64,000 nucleotides of DNA from Streptomyces camelliae (GCF_027625935.1 NZ_CP115300.1:4278001-4342000), one strand, 5' to 3'; shown: positions 16,561 to 25,463, numbered from the stretch's first letter. Made by a program: numbers and translations. The notes: generated by a model not told the origin, from the sequence alone.

Positions 16561-17901
16561 CCGCGCGGGGTCATCCAACTGCTCGACGGCGGCGTTCACT
16601 TGCTGGCGACCATCGTGCTGATGGGCATGACGAGCCTGCCGCTGCTCGGCATCACCTCCGGCGTCCTGGTGGTGGTCGGCGTCGCCATCGGTGTGGTGAT
16701 GCCACGCATTCGCCAGGTCACCACACGCGCGCAGACGTCGGTCGGCGAGCTCGGTGCCGCGCTCGACCGCGCGCTCGGCGCCGCCCGCACCGTGAAGGCC
16801 AACGGCGGCGAGGCGACGGAGACCGCGCGGGCCGTGGCCGCCGCCGAGGACGCCTACCAGGCCGGACTGGCCGGCGCCCGCTACCACGCCCTGATCGCGG
16901 TGCTCTCCACGCTGGTCGTCCAGGCGTCCTTCCTCGCCGTCATCGGCCTCGGTGGCGCGCTGGTCGCCACCGGCTCCCTCGATCTGGCCGCGCTGATCGC
17001 CTTCCTGCTGTACCTCTTCAATCTCGGCGGCCCGGTGTTCTCCCTCGTCGGCGGCACGACCTCGCTGCAACAGGGCCTCGGCGCGCTCGCCCGGATCGAG
17101 GAGGTGCAACGCATGCAGGTCGAGACGGACGTCGACGAGTCGCCCGCGCAGCCCGTCGGCCCGCCGCCCCAAGTGACCCTGGACGACGTCACGTTCGCCT
17201 ACCCGGGCCGCCCCACGACCCTCGACCGGGTCAGCCTCACCGCTCCGGCCGGCGGCGTCACCGCGCTCGTCGGCCCGTCCGGCAGCGGCAAGACGACCGT
17301 CTTCTCACTCCTCCAGCGGTTCTACGACATCGACTCAGGCCGCATCCTCCTGGACGGCACCGACATCACCACCCTCAGCCGGGCCGAAGTCCGCCGCCGT
17401 ATCGCGTACGTGGAGCAGGACACCCCGATGCTGGCGGGCACCTTCCGCGAGAACCTGCTGTACGCCGCCCCCGACACCACGGAGGAAGAGGTCTCCCGGG
17501 TACTGCGCGACACCCTCCTCGACTCCCTCGTCGCCCGGCTCCCCCAGGGGCTGGACACCGAGATCGGGGTGCGGGGCCTGGCCCTGTCCGGAGGTGAACG
17601 ACAGCGGCTGGCCATCGCCCGGGCGCTGCTGCGCCGCCCGCAGGTGCTCCTGCTGGACGAGGCGACCGCACACCTGGACGGACTGAGCGAGACCGCACTG
17701 CGGCATACGGTGGAGCGAGCCGCGCGGCGGTGCACGGTGCTCCTGATCGCCCACCGGCTGTCCACGGTGACCTCCGCCCGCCACACGGTGCTGCTGGCCG
17801 ACGGCCGCGTACACGACCACGGCCTGCACGGCGAACTCCTGGGGCGCAGCGCGCTGTACCGGGACCTGGCCGCCACCCAGCTGACCGCCACGGGAACATG
17901 A
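16561..17901 (+). pseudogene. ABC exporter (fused permease-ATPase) lacking its N-terminal third
   Basis: The open frame enters from the scar (PRGVIQLLDGGVHLL) and covers the later transmembrane helices (IVLMGMTSLPLLGITSGVLV and LIAVLSTLVVQASFLAVIGL). The nucleotide-binding domain is complete: Walker A GPSGSGKTT, Q-loop YVEQD, signature LSGGERQR, Walker B VLLLDEAT and H-loop LLIAHRL. A whole MsbA-like half-transporter has about 580-600 residues, so roughly the first 150, including two membrane helices, are missing. The first possible internal start is TTG 16600. It has no promoter of its own, so a functional protein is unlikely. Confidence 0.8.
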
Positions 17902-18002
17902 CGGCCCCCTCGTCCGTCCCTCATGGTGTACGGCGCACGCGACGCCGTACCGCCTGACGTACTGACCATCCGTCAGACAGCAACAGCAAAGGAACGACCC
18001 GC

Positions 18003-18635
18003 ATGCCGAAGGACCCGGCACCCTCGCCCGGCAACGCCGCCGACTCCGCCACCGACTCCGCCGCCGCGACGGGATCCGCGTACGAGGACTGGACCGACGA
18101 GGACGAGCACGAGGCGCCGGAACCCGTCGTCGAGACGGCGGTGGAGGACGACCTCTTCGGCGCGATCACCGTGCGCCTGGACACGCGCCAGGGTGAAGTG
18201 ACCGTCGAGGGCGAGTCGGTGCCCCGAGTCGTCCTGCGCCGCACCGCCGGCACCGAGGCCGCCGACCACATCCCGGTCGGCACCCGCGACGGCACACTCC
18301 TCACCCTGACCGTGGACGGCGAGGAAGCCGCCATCACCCCGGCCAAGGGACGGCTCACCCGGCGCTCGTACCGCGTCGACGTCGACCACGCGGGCCACGG
18401 CCGGCGCCTGGTGCCCGACTCCATCCCGGGCAGCCGGCTGCTGCGGGACGAGCAACACGTCGGGGACTTCACCTCGGGGGGCGACGGACGGGTCCAGGCG
18501 GAGTGGCGGGAGGACACCGCCCCGAACGCGACGGACGCAGCCCTCGGCTACGCACTCGCCGCCGCGTTCGGAACCGGCGCCCAGCCCATGTGGATGATCG
18601 CGATCGAGATGATCGGGGACATGATCCCCGGGTGA
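18003..18635 (+). CDS. Hypothetical protein with acidic N-terminal region
   Basis: I do not recognise a family for this 210-residue protein. Residues 1-45 are low-complexity and acidic (YEDWTDEDEHEAPEPVVE). The remainder looks like a small beta-rich domain: DLFGAITVRLDTRQGEVTVEG, HIPVGTRDGTLLTLTVDGEE and RSYRVDVDHAGHGRRLVPDS. The last 25 residues are hydrophobic (ALGYALAAAFGTGAQPMWM). ATG 18003 has aaaggaa about 6-11 bases upstream. It lies between the truncated ABC gene and a convergent LuxR HTH gene. Confidence 0.6.
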   Translation: MPKDPAPSPGNAADSATDSAAATGSAYEDWTDEDEHEAPEPVVETAVEDDLFGAITVRLDTRQGEVTVEGESVPRVVLRRTAGTEAADHIPVGTRDGTLLTLTVDGEEAAITPAKGRLTRRSYRVDVDHAGHGRRLVPDSIPGSRLLRDEQHVGDFTSGGDGRVQAEWREDTAPNATDAALGYALAAAFGTGAQPMWMIAIEMIGDMIPG

Positions 18636-18646
18636 CTCGTCGGACG

Positions 18647-18892
18647 TCAGCTTCGTGCGCCTCTGATGTCGTCGGCGTACAGGTGCGAGACGATCGCCGC
18701 CTCGAACCTCGACTTGAGATCGAGCTTGCGCACGATGCTGGCGGTGTGCGCCCGCACCGTACGCTCCGCGATGCCGAGACGGCGGGCGAGCCACCGGTTC
18801 TGCTCACCGGTGGCGAGCAGCAGCAGGACCTCCCGCTCTCTGTCGGTGAGAGCGAAGAAGTCGGGAGCGTGCTTTCCTACGACGACGGCCAT
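18647..18892 (-). CDS. Stand-alone LuxR-type DNA-binding protein
   Basis: At 81 residues it is little more than a GerE/LuxR HTH: FFALTDREREVLLLLATGEQ, then the recognition part LARRLGIAERTVRAHTASIV and RKLDLKSRFEAAI. No receiver or ligand-binding domain is present, so activity probably depends on expression level or a partner. It is convergent with the 18003 gene with an 11-bp gap. It could regulate nearby accessory genes, but nothing in the sequence shows its target. Confidence 0.82.
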   Translation of the reverse strand: MAVVVGKHAPDFFALTDREREVLLLLATGEQNRWLARRLGIAERTVRAHTASIVRKLDLKSRFEAAIVSHLYADDIRGARS

Positions 18893-19092
18893 GCAATTCC
18901 CCCTGCAAGCGATTGGTCTGGGCGGTCTGGTCGGTCATCCAACCCGCCAAGGGCCAGCCGTCCGGACGCCCCGTGACACAGCAATTCGCTGACCGGAACG
19001 GCGTCGACTTGGCAAGTTCATGGCCAGAACATTACTATATGTTTGATTTGTTTGGCGGATTTGAATCGCATGCATCTCCGGAGTCCGCACCG

Positions 19093-19170
19093 ATATGCGG
19101 CTCCACCGCGATGGGGGTACCCCTGCTCGAACGAAGTTGAGAGCTTGGGGGAGCGACAAGCCACAACGCA
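19093..19170 (-). repeat. Dispersed intergenic repeat, copy 2 (inverted relative to 301-380)
   Basis: This is the reverse complement of the element at 301-380, with gcgatgggggtacccctgc followed by tcgaacgaagttgagagc and ttgggggagcgac. It lies in the 18893-19249 gap, which also has an AT-rich stretch at 19024-19070 (attactatatgtttgatttg) likely to contain a promoter. Confidence 0.7.
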
Positions 19171-19249
19171 CCCGCAGACGGGCGACGAGACGCAAACCGA
19201 CGGCGCGTCACCGCACGGCCGAAACGAGCGTCGCGCAAGGTGCTCAGAT

Positions 19250-20422
19250 GTGACCCACGCCAGCCCCCTCCGCACCGCTCTCAGCGCCCGCCCCATCACC
19301 ACGCCGAAGCCGGCGCCGCACCTCGTCGCCGTAGGCCTCTTCCTCGGTGCCCGGCTCGCCGGCGCGGCCGTGCTCACGCTCGTCGCCACGCTCGCCGGCC
19401 AGCGCCCGCTCGCGCTGCTCGGCCGGTCCTGGGACTCGGTCTGGTACCTGGGCATCGCCGTGCACGGCTACGGCCACGACCTGCCCTCCCACGCCCCGGG
19501 CGTCCACAGCGACCTGGCCTTCTTCCCGCTGTACCCGGCGCTGGTGCGGGCCGTGACGGCGGTGCTGCCGGTCACCGGGGGCGCGGCCGGGCTGCTGATC
19601 TCGTGGGCCGCGGCCGCGGTGGCCGCCGCCGGGATCTACGCGGTCGGCGAGCTGCTGTACGGGCGGTCCACCGGGATCGCGCTGGTGCTGCTGTGGGGGC
19701 TGCTGCCGCACTCGGTGGTGCTGTCGATGGCGTACACCGAGCCGCTGCTGACCGCGCTGGCGGCCTGGTCGCTGTACGCGCTGCTGGCCGGCAACTGGCT
19801 GTGGGCGGGCGCGCTGGCGGCGCTCGCGGGGCTGTCCCGGCCGAACGGGTTCGCGGTCGCCGCCGCCGTACTGGCCACGGCCGGCTGTGCGGTGTGGCGG
19901 CGGCGCGGAAAGGTTTCCCACAGGCTGTGGACGGGCGCGGCGCTCGCCCCGCTGGGCTGGGCGGGGTATGTGCTGCGGGTCGGCCTGCACGAGGGTGATC
20001 CGCTGGGCGGCTATTTCGAGGTGCAGCGGCAGTGGGGGTCGAGGTTCGACTTCGGGCGGGGCTCGCTGCACTTCGTGCATCTGATGGTGGCGCACGGCAG
20101 CCCGTTCGTGTTCCCGGTGGCGCTGCTGATCGTGGCGGCCGGGACGGTGCTGTTCGTGCTGCTGGCGCTGGACCGCGCCCCGGTGCCGCTGCTCGTGCAC
20201 AGCGGGGTGCTGCTGCTGATCGCGCTCGGCGGGTCGGGCTTCTTCGAGTGCAAGCCGCGGTTCCTGCTGCCGGCGTTCCCGCTGCTGCTGCCGCTCGCGC
20301 GGCTGCTGGTCCGCCTGGCACGAACCCGGCCCTGGCACACGACCATGCTGGTCGCGACCCTGGCCGGGTTCAGCCATCTCTACGGCGCGTACCTGGTCGT
20401 CTACGCGCACACTCCCCTGTAG
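19250..20422 (+). CDS. PIG-V/GT39-like polytopic glycosyltransferase
   Basis: This roughly 390-residue multi-spanning protein has about ten hydrophobic helices. The first loop carries SWDSVWYLGIAVHGYGH, the acidic WDxxxY motif of polyprenol-phosphate-sugar-dependent mannosyltransferases of the PIG-V type. Later loops have LSMAYTEPLLTALAAWS and AGLSRPNGFAVAAAV, also typical. It would transfer a sugar from a lipid donor on the outer face of the membrane. GTG 19250 is chosen because aagg lies about 9 bases upstream; an open extension to 19043 would run through the dispersed repeat. It is convergent with the YbjN gene with a 3-bp gap. Confidence 0.82.
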   Translation: MTHASPLRTALSARPITTPKPAPHLVAVGLFLGARLAGAAVLTLVATLAGQRPLALLGRSWDSVWYLGIAVHGYGHDLPSHAPGVHSDLAFFPLYPALVRAVTAVLPVTGGAAGLLISWAAAAVAAAGIYAVGELLYGRSTGIALVLLWGLLPHSVVLSMAYTEPLLTALAAWSLYALLAGNWLWAGALAALAGLSRPNGFAVAAAVLATAGCAVWRRRGKVSHRLWTGAALAPLGWAGYVLRVGLHEGDPLGGYFEVQRQWGSRFDFGRGSLHFVHLMVAHGSPFVFPVALLIVAAGTVLFVLLALDRAPVPLLVHSGVLLLIALGGSGFFECKPRFLLPAFPLLLPLARLLVRLARTRPWHTTMLVATLAGFSHLYGAYLVVYAHTPL

Positions 20423-20425
20423 GGG

Positions 20426-20965
20426 CTACTGCTCGTCGCCCTCGGGCTCGTCGCCCGGGTCCGCCTGGTCGAGGTCCTGCTCCAGGCCGAGCTGCTCCAG
20501 CAGCCACTTGTCGAACTCGATCGCGGCCCGCACCCAGCTGACCGTCGAGGAGACGAAGTGGTTGATGTCGACGCCCGTGCCGATCAGCATCTGGGCCTCG
20601 CCGATGAGGCGGACGGTGCCGTCCTCGTGGGTGTGGGTGTAGACCTTGGGCCACAGGGTGCGGCGGTTCCAGTCGTCGACGGCCTCCAGCAGCTGCGCCT
20701 TCTCGTCGATCTTGTGGGGGCGGTCGTAGAAGGTCCGCACCGAGAAGACCGCCTGGTCGGCCTCCCCGCGGAACATGAAGTACGTGCGGAACTGCTCCCA
20801 CGGAGCCGCGAGGTCACCCTCCTCGTCGACGACGTACTTCAGCTCCATCTGGTCGAGGAGCTGCTTCACGAGGTCCTGATCCGGAAGGACGGGGCCCGCC
20901 GGTCCCTGGGGCTGCGGTTCGGGCTGGCCCCCGAAGTTCGGAATCGAGGACGGGTCGATGCTCAC
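20426..20965 (-). CDS. YbjN-domain protein
   Basis: About 179 residues. The core from residue 40 is the YbjN (type III secretion chaperone-like) fold: VKQLLDQMELKYVVDEEGDL, YFMFRGEADQAVFSVRTFY, LLEAVDDWNRRTLWPKVYTH and the closing helices. The tail is acidic (GDEPEGDEQ). GTG 20965 (VSIDPSSIPNFGG) has gaaggg at good spacing. ATG 20995 is an alternative. The function is unknown; YbjN proteins are linked to stress and motility in enterobacteria, which does not transfer safely. It is downstream of the NRPS cluster on the same strand and may mark its left boundary. Confidence 0.85.
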   Translation of the reverse strand: MSIDPSSIPNFGGQPEPQPQGPAGPVLPDQDLVKQLLDQMELKYVVDEEGDLAAPWEQFRTYFMFRGEADQAVFSVRTFYDRPHKIDEKAQLLEAVDDWNRRTLWPKVYTHTHEDGTVRLIGEAQMLIGTGVDINHFVSSTVSWVRAAIEFDKWLLEQLGLEQDLDQADPGDEPEGDEQ

Positions 20966-21039
20966 CGTGAATTTCCCTTCATTGGATGCCGCCATCCTCC
21001 CCCATGCGGGGAGGGGGGAAGCAAGCCCCGACCCGCCTG

Positions 21040-22632
21040 TCATCCCTGGGCGGACAGAAGTGCGCCGACCGCCCTTCGGTCGATCTTGCGGTTGGCGTTG
21101 AGGGGGAAGGCGTCGAAATGGGTGAAGGACCTCGGGAGCATGTACGCGGGCAGCCGCTGCGCCAGCTGGCCACGCAGGGTCAGGGCGTCCTGGGCGTCCC
21201 CGGTGTAGGCGGCTTCCAGGGCCGGCTCGGCGCCCTCGGCCCTGCGCACGCTCACCACGGCCTCGGCGATCCCGTCGACCGAGCGCAGGGCCGCCTCGAC
21301 GTCCCCCAGCTCGATGCGGTGGCCGCTGATCTTCACCTGCTGGTCGAGCCGCCCCAGGTGCAGCAGCGCGCCGTCCGCGCCCCGCCGCACCCGGTCGCCG
21401 GTGCGGTAGTACAGCTCCGGGCCGGGCGCCCCGGGCCCCTCGTGCACGGTGGCGCGCCGCCCGTCGAAGCGGAGGAACCGGCCCGCGTTCTCGACGGGGT
21501 CGAGGTAGCCGGGGAAGCGCTGCGGGCCGCGCAGGCACAGCTCGCCCTCGTCGGCCGGGCGGCCGTCGTCGTCCAGGACGAGGGCGTCCAGATGCGGGTA
21601 GGGCGTGCCGATGGGCACGGTGCCGTTGGCCGTGGCGGGCCAGTGGGCGGGGTCGGCGGGCAGCCGGTGCTGGGTGCAGGAGACGGTGACCTCGGTGGGG
21701 CCGTAGAGGTTCTCCAGCACGCTGCCGGGTGCCGCCGCCTGCCAGGCCGCGGCCTGGTCCAGGGTGAGCGGTTCGCCGCCGAACAGGGTCCAGCGCAGCT
21801 CGGGCATGCTGCCGGGGGCGAGGTCGCGCAGCCTGCGGGCGTAGGTGATCACCGACGGGACGGAGAACCAGTGGGTGATCCGGCGCTCGCGGATGAAGCG
21901 GGCCGGGCGGACCAGCTCGGCGCGGGCCGGTACGACGAGGGCGGCGCCGGTGCTCCACGCGGTGAACATGTCCCAGGCGGTCGGGTCGAAGGTGAGGTCG
22001 AAGGTCTGCGAGACACGGTCCTCGGGGCCGATGCCGTAGCGGTCGACCGCGTAGTCCAGTACGGCCGCCGCGTTGCGCTGCGTCACCGGGACGCCCTTGG
22101 GGGTGCCGGTGGAGCCGGAGGTGAACACGATGTACGCGACCGCGTCGGAGCGCGGCTCGTACGCCGGCAGGGCGGCGAGGCCCTCCGGTGCGAGCCCCGG
22201 TGCAGGCTCCGGTGCGAGCCCCGGTGCAGGCTCCGGTGCAGGCTCCGGTTCGGTGAACGGCAGGACCGGGCACGGGAATCCGGCCACGCCGGCGGCGTCC
22301 GGCTCGGCGAGCACCGCGTCCAGTCCCGCCGCCCGCGCGATCGCGGTGAGCCGGGCCGGCGCGACCCGCGGGCCCAGCGGTACGGCGGCCGCGCCGAGCC
22401 GCTGGGCGGCCAGGTAGGAGGCGTACGCGGCGACGGTCCGGTCGGCGAGGACGCCGACGCGCTCCGGGCGCCGCCCGCCGAGCGCGTCGAGCACCCGGGC
22501 CGCGGTGTGCTCGGCGAGCCGGCGCAGCTGCGCGTAGCCGAGGACCCGGCCGTCCGTCTCCAGCGCGGTCCGCCCGGGATGCGTGCCGGCCGACGCGGCG
22601 AACCGCTCGTACAGCGTGCGCGGTTCAGCCAC
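21040..22632 (-). CDS. Stand-alone NRPS adenylation enzyme
   Basis: This 530-residue amino-acid adenylation protein has no carrier domain. Core motifs are FTSGSTGTPKG (A3), TFDLTFDPTAWDMF (A4), LYGPTEVTVSC (A5), YYRTGDRVRR (A7), GRLDQQVKISGHRIELGDVE (A7-A8) and NANRKIDRR (A10 lysine). The A4 context resembles free-standing prolyl-type adenylases in pyrrole pathways, as I recall, but a hand-read code D-P-W-F-L-G-L-V-S matches no substrate I know. Residues about 125-150 contain EPAPGLAP repeats from 18-bp DNA repeats at 22188-22255. It overlaps the preceding gene by 8 bp, so it is the last gene of the NRPS operon. It probably loads the free carrier protein (41134-41382). Confidence 0.88.
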   Translation of the reverse strand: MAEPRTLYERFAASAGTHPGRTALETDGRVLGYAQLRRLAEHTAARVLDALGGRRPERVGVLADRTVAAYASYLAAQRLGAAAVPLGPRVAPARLTAIARAAGLDAVLAEPDAAGVAGFPCPVLPFTEPEPAPEPAPGLAPEPAPGLAPEGLAALPAYEPRSDAVAYIVFTSGSTGTPKGVPVTQRNAAAVLDYAVDRYGIGPEDRVSQTFDLTFDPTAWDMFTAWSTGAALVVPARAELVRPARFIRERRITHWFSVPSVITYARRLRDLAPGSMPELRWTLFGGEPLTLDQAAAWQAAAPGSVLENLYGPTEVTVSCTQHRLPADPAHWPATANGTVPIGTPYPHLDALVLDDDGRPADEGELCLRGPQRFPGYLDPVENAGRFLRFDGRRATVHEGPGAPGPELYYRTGDRVRRGADGALLHLGRLDQQVKISGHRIELGDVEAALRSVDGIAEAVVSVRRAEGAEPALEAAYTGDAQDALTLRGQLAQRLPAYMLPRSFTHFDAFPLNANRKIDRRAVGALLSAQG

Positions 22633-24256
22633 GGCCGCCGCCCTGCGCCGCGGGCGTCACGTACGCGTCGTAGTACACCGGCGTGCCGAGGAACGACGAG
22701 GTGAACACCCCGCCCACCCGTGGGCCGCGGACCGCCAGGTAGACGTAGGAGAAGACCGGCACCAGCGGGATATGACAGGTCGTCAAGGTCTCGTCCAGCG
22801 CGGCCCATTCGGGCGCGGCGAGGTCGGCGGGCAGGGCGGAGACGCGGGCGATCTCGGCGTTGACGCCGGGGTCGTCGAGGTAGGTGTAGTTCGCGTTCCC
22901 GGTGGCGCGCAGGGTGCGTCCGTCGAAGCCGGTGAGCAGCGTCGAGGCACCGGGCCAGTCGGCGGCCTGGCACATCAGGTAGAGGTCGTACGCGTGGCCG
23001 CGGGTGAGGACGGCCGCGTTGTGCCGGGGCCGCTCGATCTCCACCAGCTCGACGGCGAATCCGGCCGCTTCGAGGGAGCGTCGCACCTCGGCCGCGCCGG
23101 CGGTGAAGTACGCGCCGTCGCGGCTGAGCAGCCGCAGCGTACGGCCGTCCCAGCTGTCCGGCAGGCCGCGCGGGCCGCCCGCGTGCGGGTCCGGGTAGGG
23201 GCGGTGGCCGATGGTCGCGGGCGAGAGGATGCTGTGGGTGATCTCGCCCTGCGTGGCACCCGCCATCGCGCCGAGGACCGCCTCCTTGTCCAGGGCGCGG
23301 GCGATCTCCCGGCGGACCGCCACGTCCGTCACCCGGGCCGTGTTGATCGCCAGGTACCAGACGAGCGGGGTGCGGTCGCGGCGCAGCCGGGGGCCGAGCG
23401 CCGGGTCGGCCAGCAGCTGTGCGGCGACCTCCTCGGGAGCGTTGTTCTCGGCGACGGCGACGGCGTCCGGGCCCTCGCCGGCGTGGGCGCGCCGGTTCTG
23501 GGTGGCGGCGTCGACGCCCAGTTCGAGCTCGACGCGGTCCGGGTGGTCGTGCCGTACGGCGTCGGTGGCCGGGTCCCAGTGCGGGTTGCGCTCCAGGACG
23601 AGGCGCTCGCCGGGGACGTGTTCGGCGATGCGGTACGGCCCGGAGGCGAGCGGCGCCTTGCCGTAGCTCTCGCCGGTGTCGGCGTCCCGCGGCACCGGCA
23701 CGGTGGTCACGAGGGCCGCGGCGAACGGCAGGTCGGGGCGCGGCTGAGGGAAGCGGAACACCAGGGTGCGCGCGTCCCGCACCTCCAGGCCGGGCACCTC
23801 GTCGGTGCCGTCGGTGAAGGGGCCCGCGTAGGGGCCGGCCGCGCGCAGCCAGTCCTGGAGGTGCTGGGGGCCGCCCGCGAGGCTCTCCTCGAAGGAGCGG
23901 GCGATGCCGTGGGCCACGTCCGCCGCGGCGATCGGGCGGCCGTCCTCGTAGCGCAGGCCGGGTTTGAGGGTGAACTCCCAGGTGCGGCCGTCGCCGTCGA
24001 CGTCCCGGCCGGGGTGTTCGGCGAGGTCGCCGACCAGCCGCCAGCCGCCCTCGCCGTCCTCGGCGAACATCGTCAGGGTGCGGAAGAGGAGGTGGCCGAG
24101 CGCGGTCGCCTGGATGGTCTGGATGCGCTGCGGGTCCAGGTGGTCGTGGTCGGCGTCGCGCAGGATGCGCAGCGTGCCGCCGCGCACCGCACCCGGCACC
24201 GGGCGGGCCGGTCCCCGCGAGTCCCGCGGGTCCCAGGCGATGGATGCCTTGCTCAT
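22625..24256 (-). CDS. Peptide-type (family 5) substrate-binding-protein homologue without a signal peptide
   Basis: The 543 residues follow the SBP_bac_5 fold of oligopeptide/nickel binding proteins: GGTLRILRDADHDHLDP near the N-terminus, WEFTLKPGLRYEDGRPI, DVAHGIARSFEESLAG, LASGPYRIAEHVPGERLVLERNP and VRREIARALDKEAVL. Remarkably, the N-terminus (MSKASIAWDPRDSRGPARPV) has no hydrophobic segment, twin-arginine motif or lipobox, and no open upstream extension supplies one. No permease or ATPase genes lie nearby. It is embedded in the operon and overlaps the adenylase gene by 8 bp. A cytosolic role in binding a peptide intermediate or as a biosynthetic partner is possible but unproven. Confidence 0.85.
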   Translation of the reverse strand: MSKASIAWDPRDSRGPARPVPGAVRGGTLRILRDADHDHLDPQRIQTIQATALGHLLFRTLTMFAEDGEGGWRLVGDLAEHPGRDVDGDGRTWEFTLKPGLRYEDGRPIAAADVAHGIARSFEESLAGGPQHLQDWLRAAGPYAGPFTDGTDEVPGLEVRDARTLVFRFPQPRPDLPFAAALVTTVPVPRDADTGESYGKAPLASGPYRIAEHVPGERLVLERNPHWDPATDAVRHDHPDRVELELGVDAATQNRRAHAGEGPDAVAVAENNAPEEVAAQLLADPALGPRLRRDRTPLVWYLAINTARVTDVAVRREIARALDKEAVLGAMAGATQGEITHSILSPATIGHRPYPDPHAGGPRGLPDSWDGRTLRLLSRDGAYFTAGAAEVRRSLEAAGFAVELVEIERPRHNAAVLTRGHAYDLYLMCQAADWPGASTLLTGFDGRTLRATGNANYTYLDDPGVNAEIARVSALPADLAAPEWAALDETLTTCHIPLVPVFSYVYLAVRGPRVGGVFTSSFLGTPVYYDAYVTPAAQGGGRG

Positions 24257-24276
24257 GGTCGTGCTCCGAGGGGTCC

Positions 24277-24372
24277 GGAAGGGCTGGAGGAAGGGCTGAG
24301 GGAAGGGCTGGGGGAAGGGCTGGGGGAAGGATTGAGGGGAGGGCTGAGGGAGGGGCTGGGGGAAGGGCCGGG
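24277..24372. repeat. Short tandem repeat in the only sizeable gap of the NRPS operon
   Basis: About eight imperfect copies of a 12-base unit (ggaagggctggg and variants with gaggg or attga) fill most of the 145 bp between the monooxygenase and binding-protein genes. In the transcript it would be a C/U-rich tract (ccttcccccagcc). Apart from this, gene spacing in the operon is 0-51 bp. Confidence 0.7.
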
Positions 24373-24401
24373 GGCGGTGCGGGCGCCCCCGGCGGGCGCT
24401 G

Positions 24402-25463
24402 TCACGCGGACGCCTCGCGCAGGGCGCCGAGGCGCTCCAGGCCCGTCAGCACCTCGTCCTTGGCCACCCCGAAGTCGATCAGGCAGGCCAGTTCGTCGAC
24501 GCCCGCGGCCCGCGCCCGCTCCACGACCGCCGCCGCCTGCTCCACCGTCCCGAACAGGCCGCTGGTGGTGTAGTAGGTGTCGAAGGAGCGCCGTACCAGG
24601 AAGTCGATGTCGGACTCGCGCAGCTGGTCGGGGTCGAAGCCGGAGAAGATGCTGCCGGCCGAGCGGGCGATGAGCCCGAAGGAGCTCTTCAGGTACGCGG
24701 TGAACGGCTCACGGACCGTCTCCTTCACCTGCTCCGGGTCCTCGCCGAGGTAGGTGTGCAGCATCAGGGCCACCTGACCGGGCCGGCCGTCGTGATCGGG
24801 GCGTTCGGCGAGCGCCTTGCGGTACAGGGCGATCTTCTCGGCGAGCTGGTCGAAGTCCTGGCCGAGGAGATGGGTGAGCACCCCGGCGCCCGCCGCACCG
24901 GCCGCACGGAACGTCTCCGGGCCGCCCGCACTGGTCACCCAGACGGGCAGCTCGCGCTGGACGGGCGGCGGGAAGACCCGCACCTCGGCCGGGTTGCCCG
25001 CGCCGTCCGTGACGGCCAGCGGCTCGCCCCGCCACAGGGCGCGCACCTGCTCCACGGCCTCGATGACGGCGGTCTTGCGGCCCGCGTAGCCCTCCGGGCG
25101 CAGCGCGAAGTCGACCGCGTTCCAGCCGGAGGCCAGGGACAGCCCGGCCCGGCCGCCGGAGAGGTTGTCGACGACCGACCACTCCTCGGCGATGCGCAGC
25201 GGGTGGTGCAGCGGGGCGACCACGCTGCCCGCGCGGACGGCGACCCGCTCGGTGACGGCGGCGACGGCCGCACCGGTCACGGACGGGTTCGGGTAGAGCC
25301 CGCCGAAGGGGTGGAAGTGCCGCTCGGGCGTCCACACGGCCGAAAAGCCGTGCGTGTCGGCGTACTTGGCGCCTTCGAGCAGCAGGTCGTAGCGGCCGCC
25401 GCCGCTGTCGCCGGCGCCGTCGGCGACACTGCCGTCGGCGAAGTAGAAGAGACTGAAGTCCAT
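24402..25463 (-). CDS. Luciferase-like monooxygenase, MupA/Atu3671 family
   Basis: This 353-residue flavin-dependent TIM-barrel enzyme belongs to the biosynthetic branch usually associated with NRPS/PKS lines. Markers are MDFSLFYFADGS, GFSAVWTPERHFHPFGGLYP, SVVAPLHHPLRIAEEW and DNLSGGRAGLSLASGWNAVD. Members use reduced FMN and oxygen to hydroxylate or otherwise oxidise carrier-bound intermediates; the mupirocin MupA domain is the namesake. Here it is a free protein, so it must act in trans, perhaps on the amino acid loaded on the stand-alone carrier protein. Whether it hydroxylates carbon or nitrogen cannot be read. No dedicated flavin reductase is seen. Confidence 0.88.
   Translation of the reverse strand: MDFSLFYFADGSVADGAGDSGGGRYDLLLEGAKYADTHGFSAVWTPERHFHPFGGLYPNPSVTGAAVAAVTERVAVRAGSVVAPLHHPLRIAEEWSVVDNLSGGRAGLSLASGWNAVDFALRPEGYAGRKTAVIEAVEQVRALWRGEPLAVTDGAGNPAEVRVFPPPVQRELPVWVTSAGGPETFRAAGAAGAGVLTHLLGQDFDQLAEKIALYRKALAERPDHDGRPGQVALMLHTYLGEDPEQVKETVREPFTAYLKSSFGLIARSAGSIFSGFDPDQLRESDIDFLVRRSFDTYYTTSGLFGTVEQAAAVVERARAAGVDELACLIDFGVAKDEVLTGLERLGALREASA

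Noticed and set aside
24402..25463. Luciferase-like protein as a light-producing or F420-dependent core enzyme
   Set aside because: The sequence fits the MupA/Atu3671 biosynthetic branch and lies inside the NRPS operon; no lux genes or F420 context are present.
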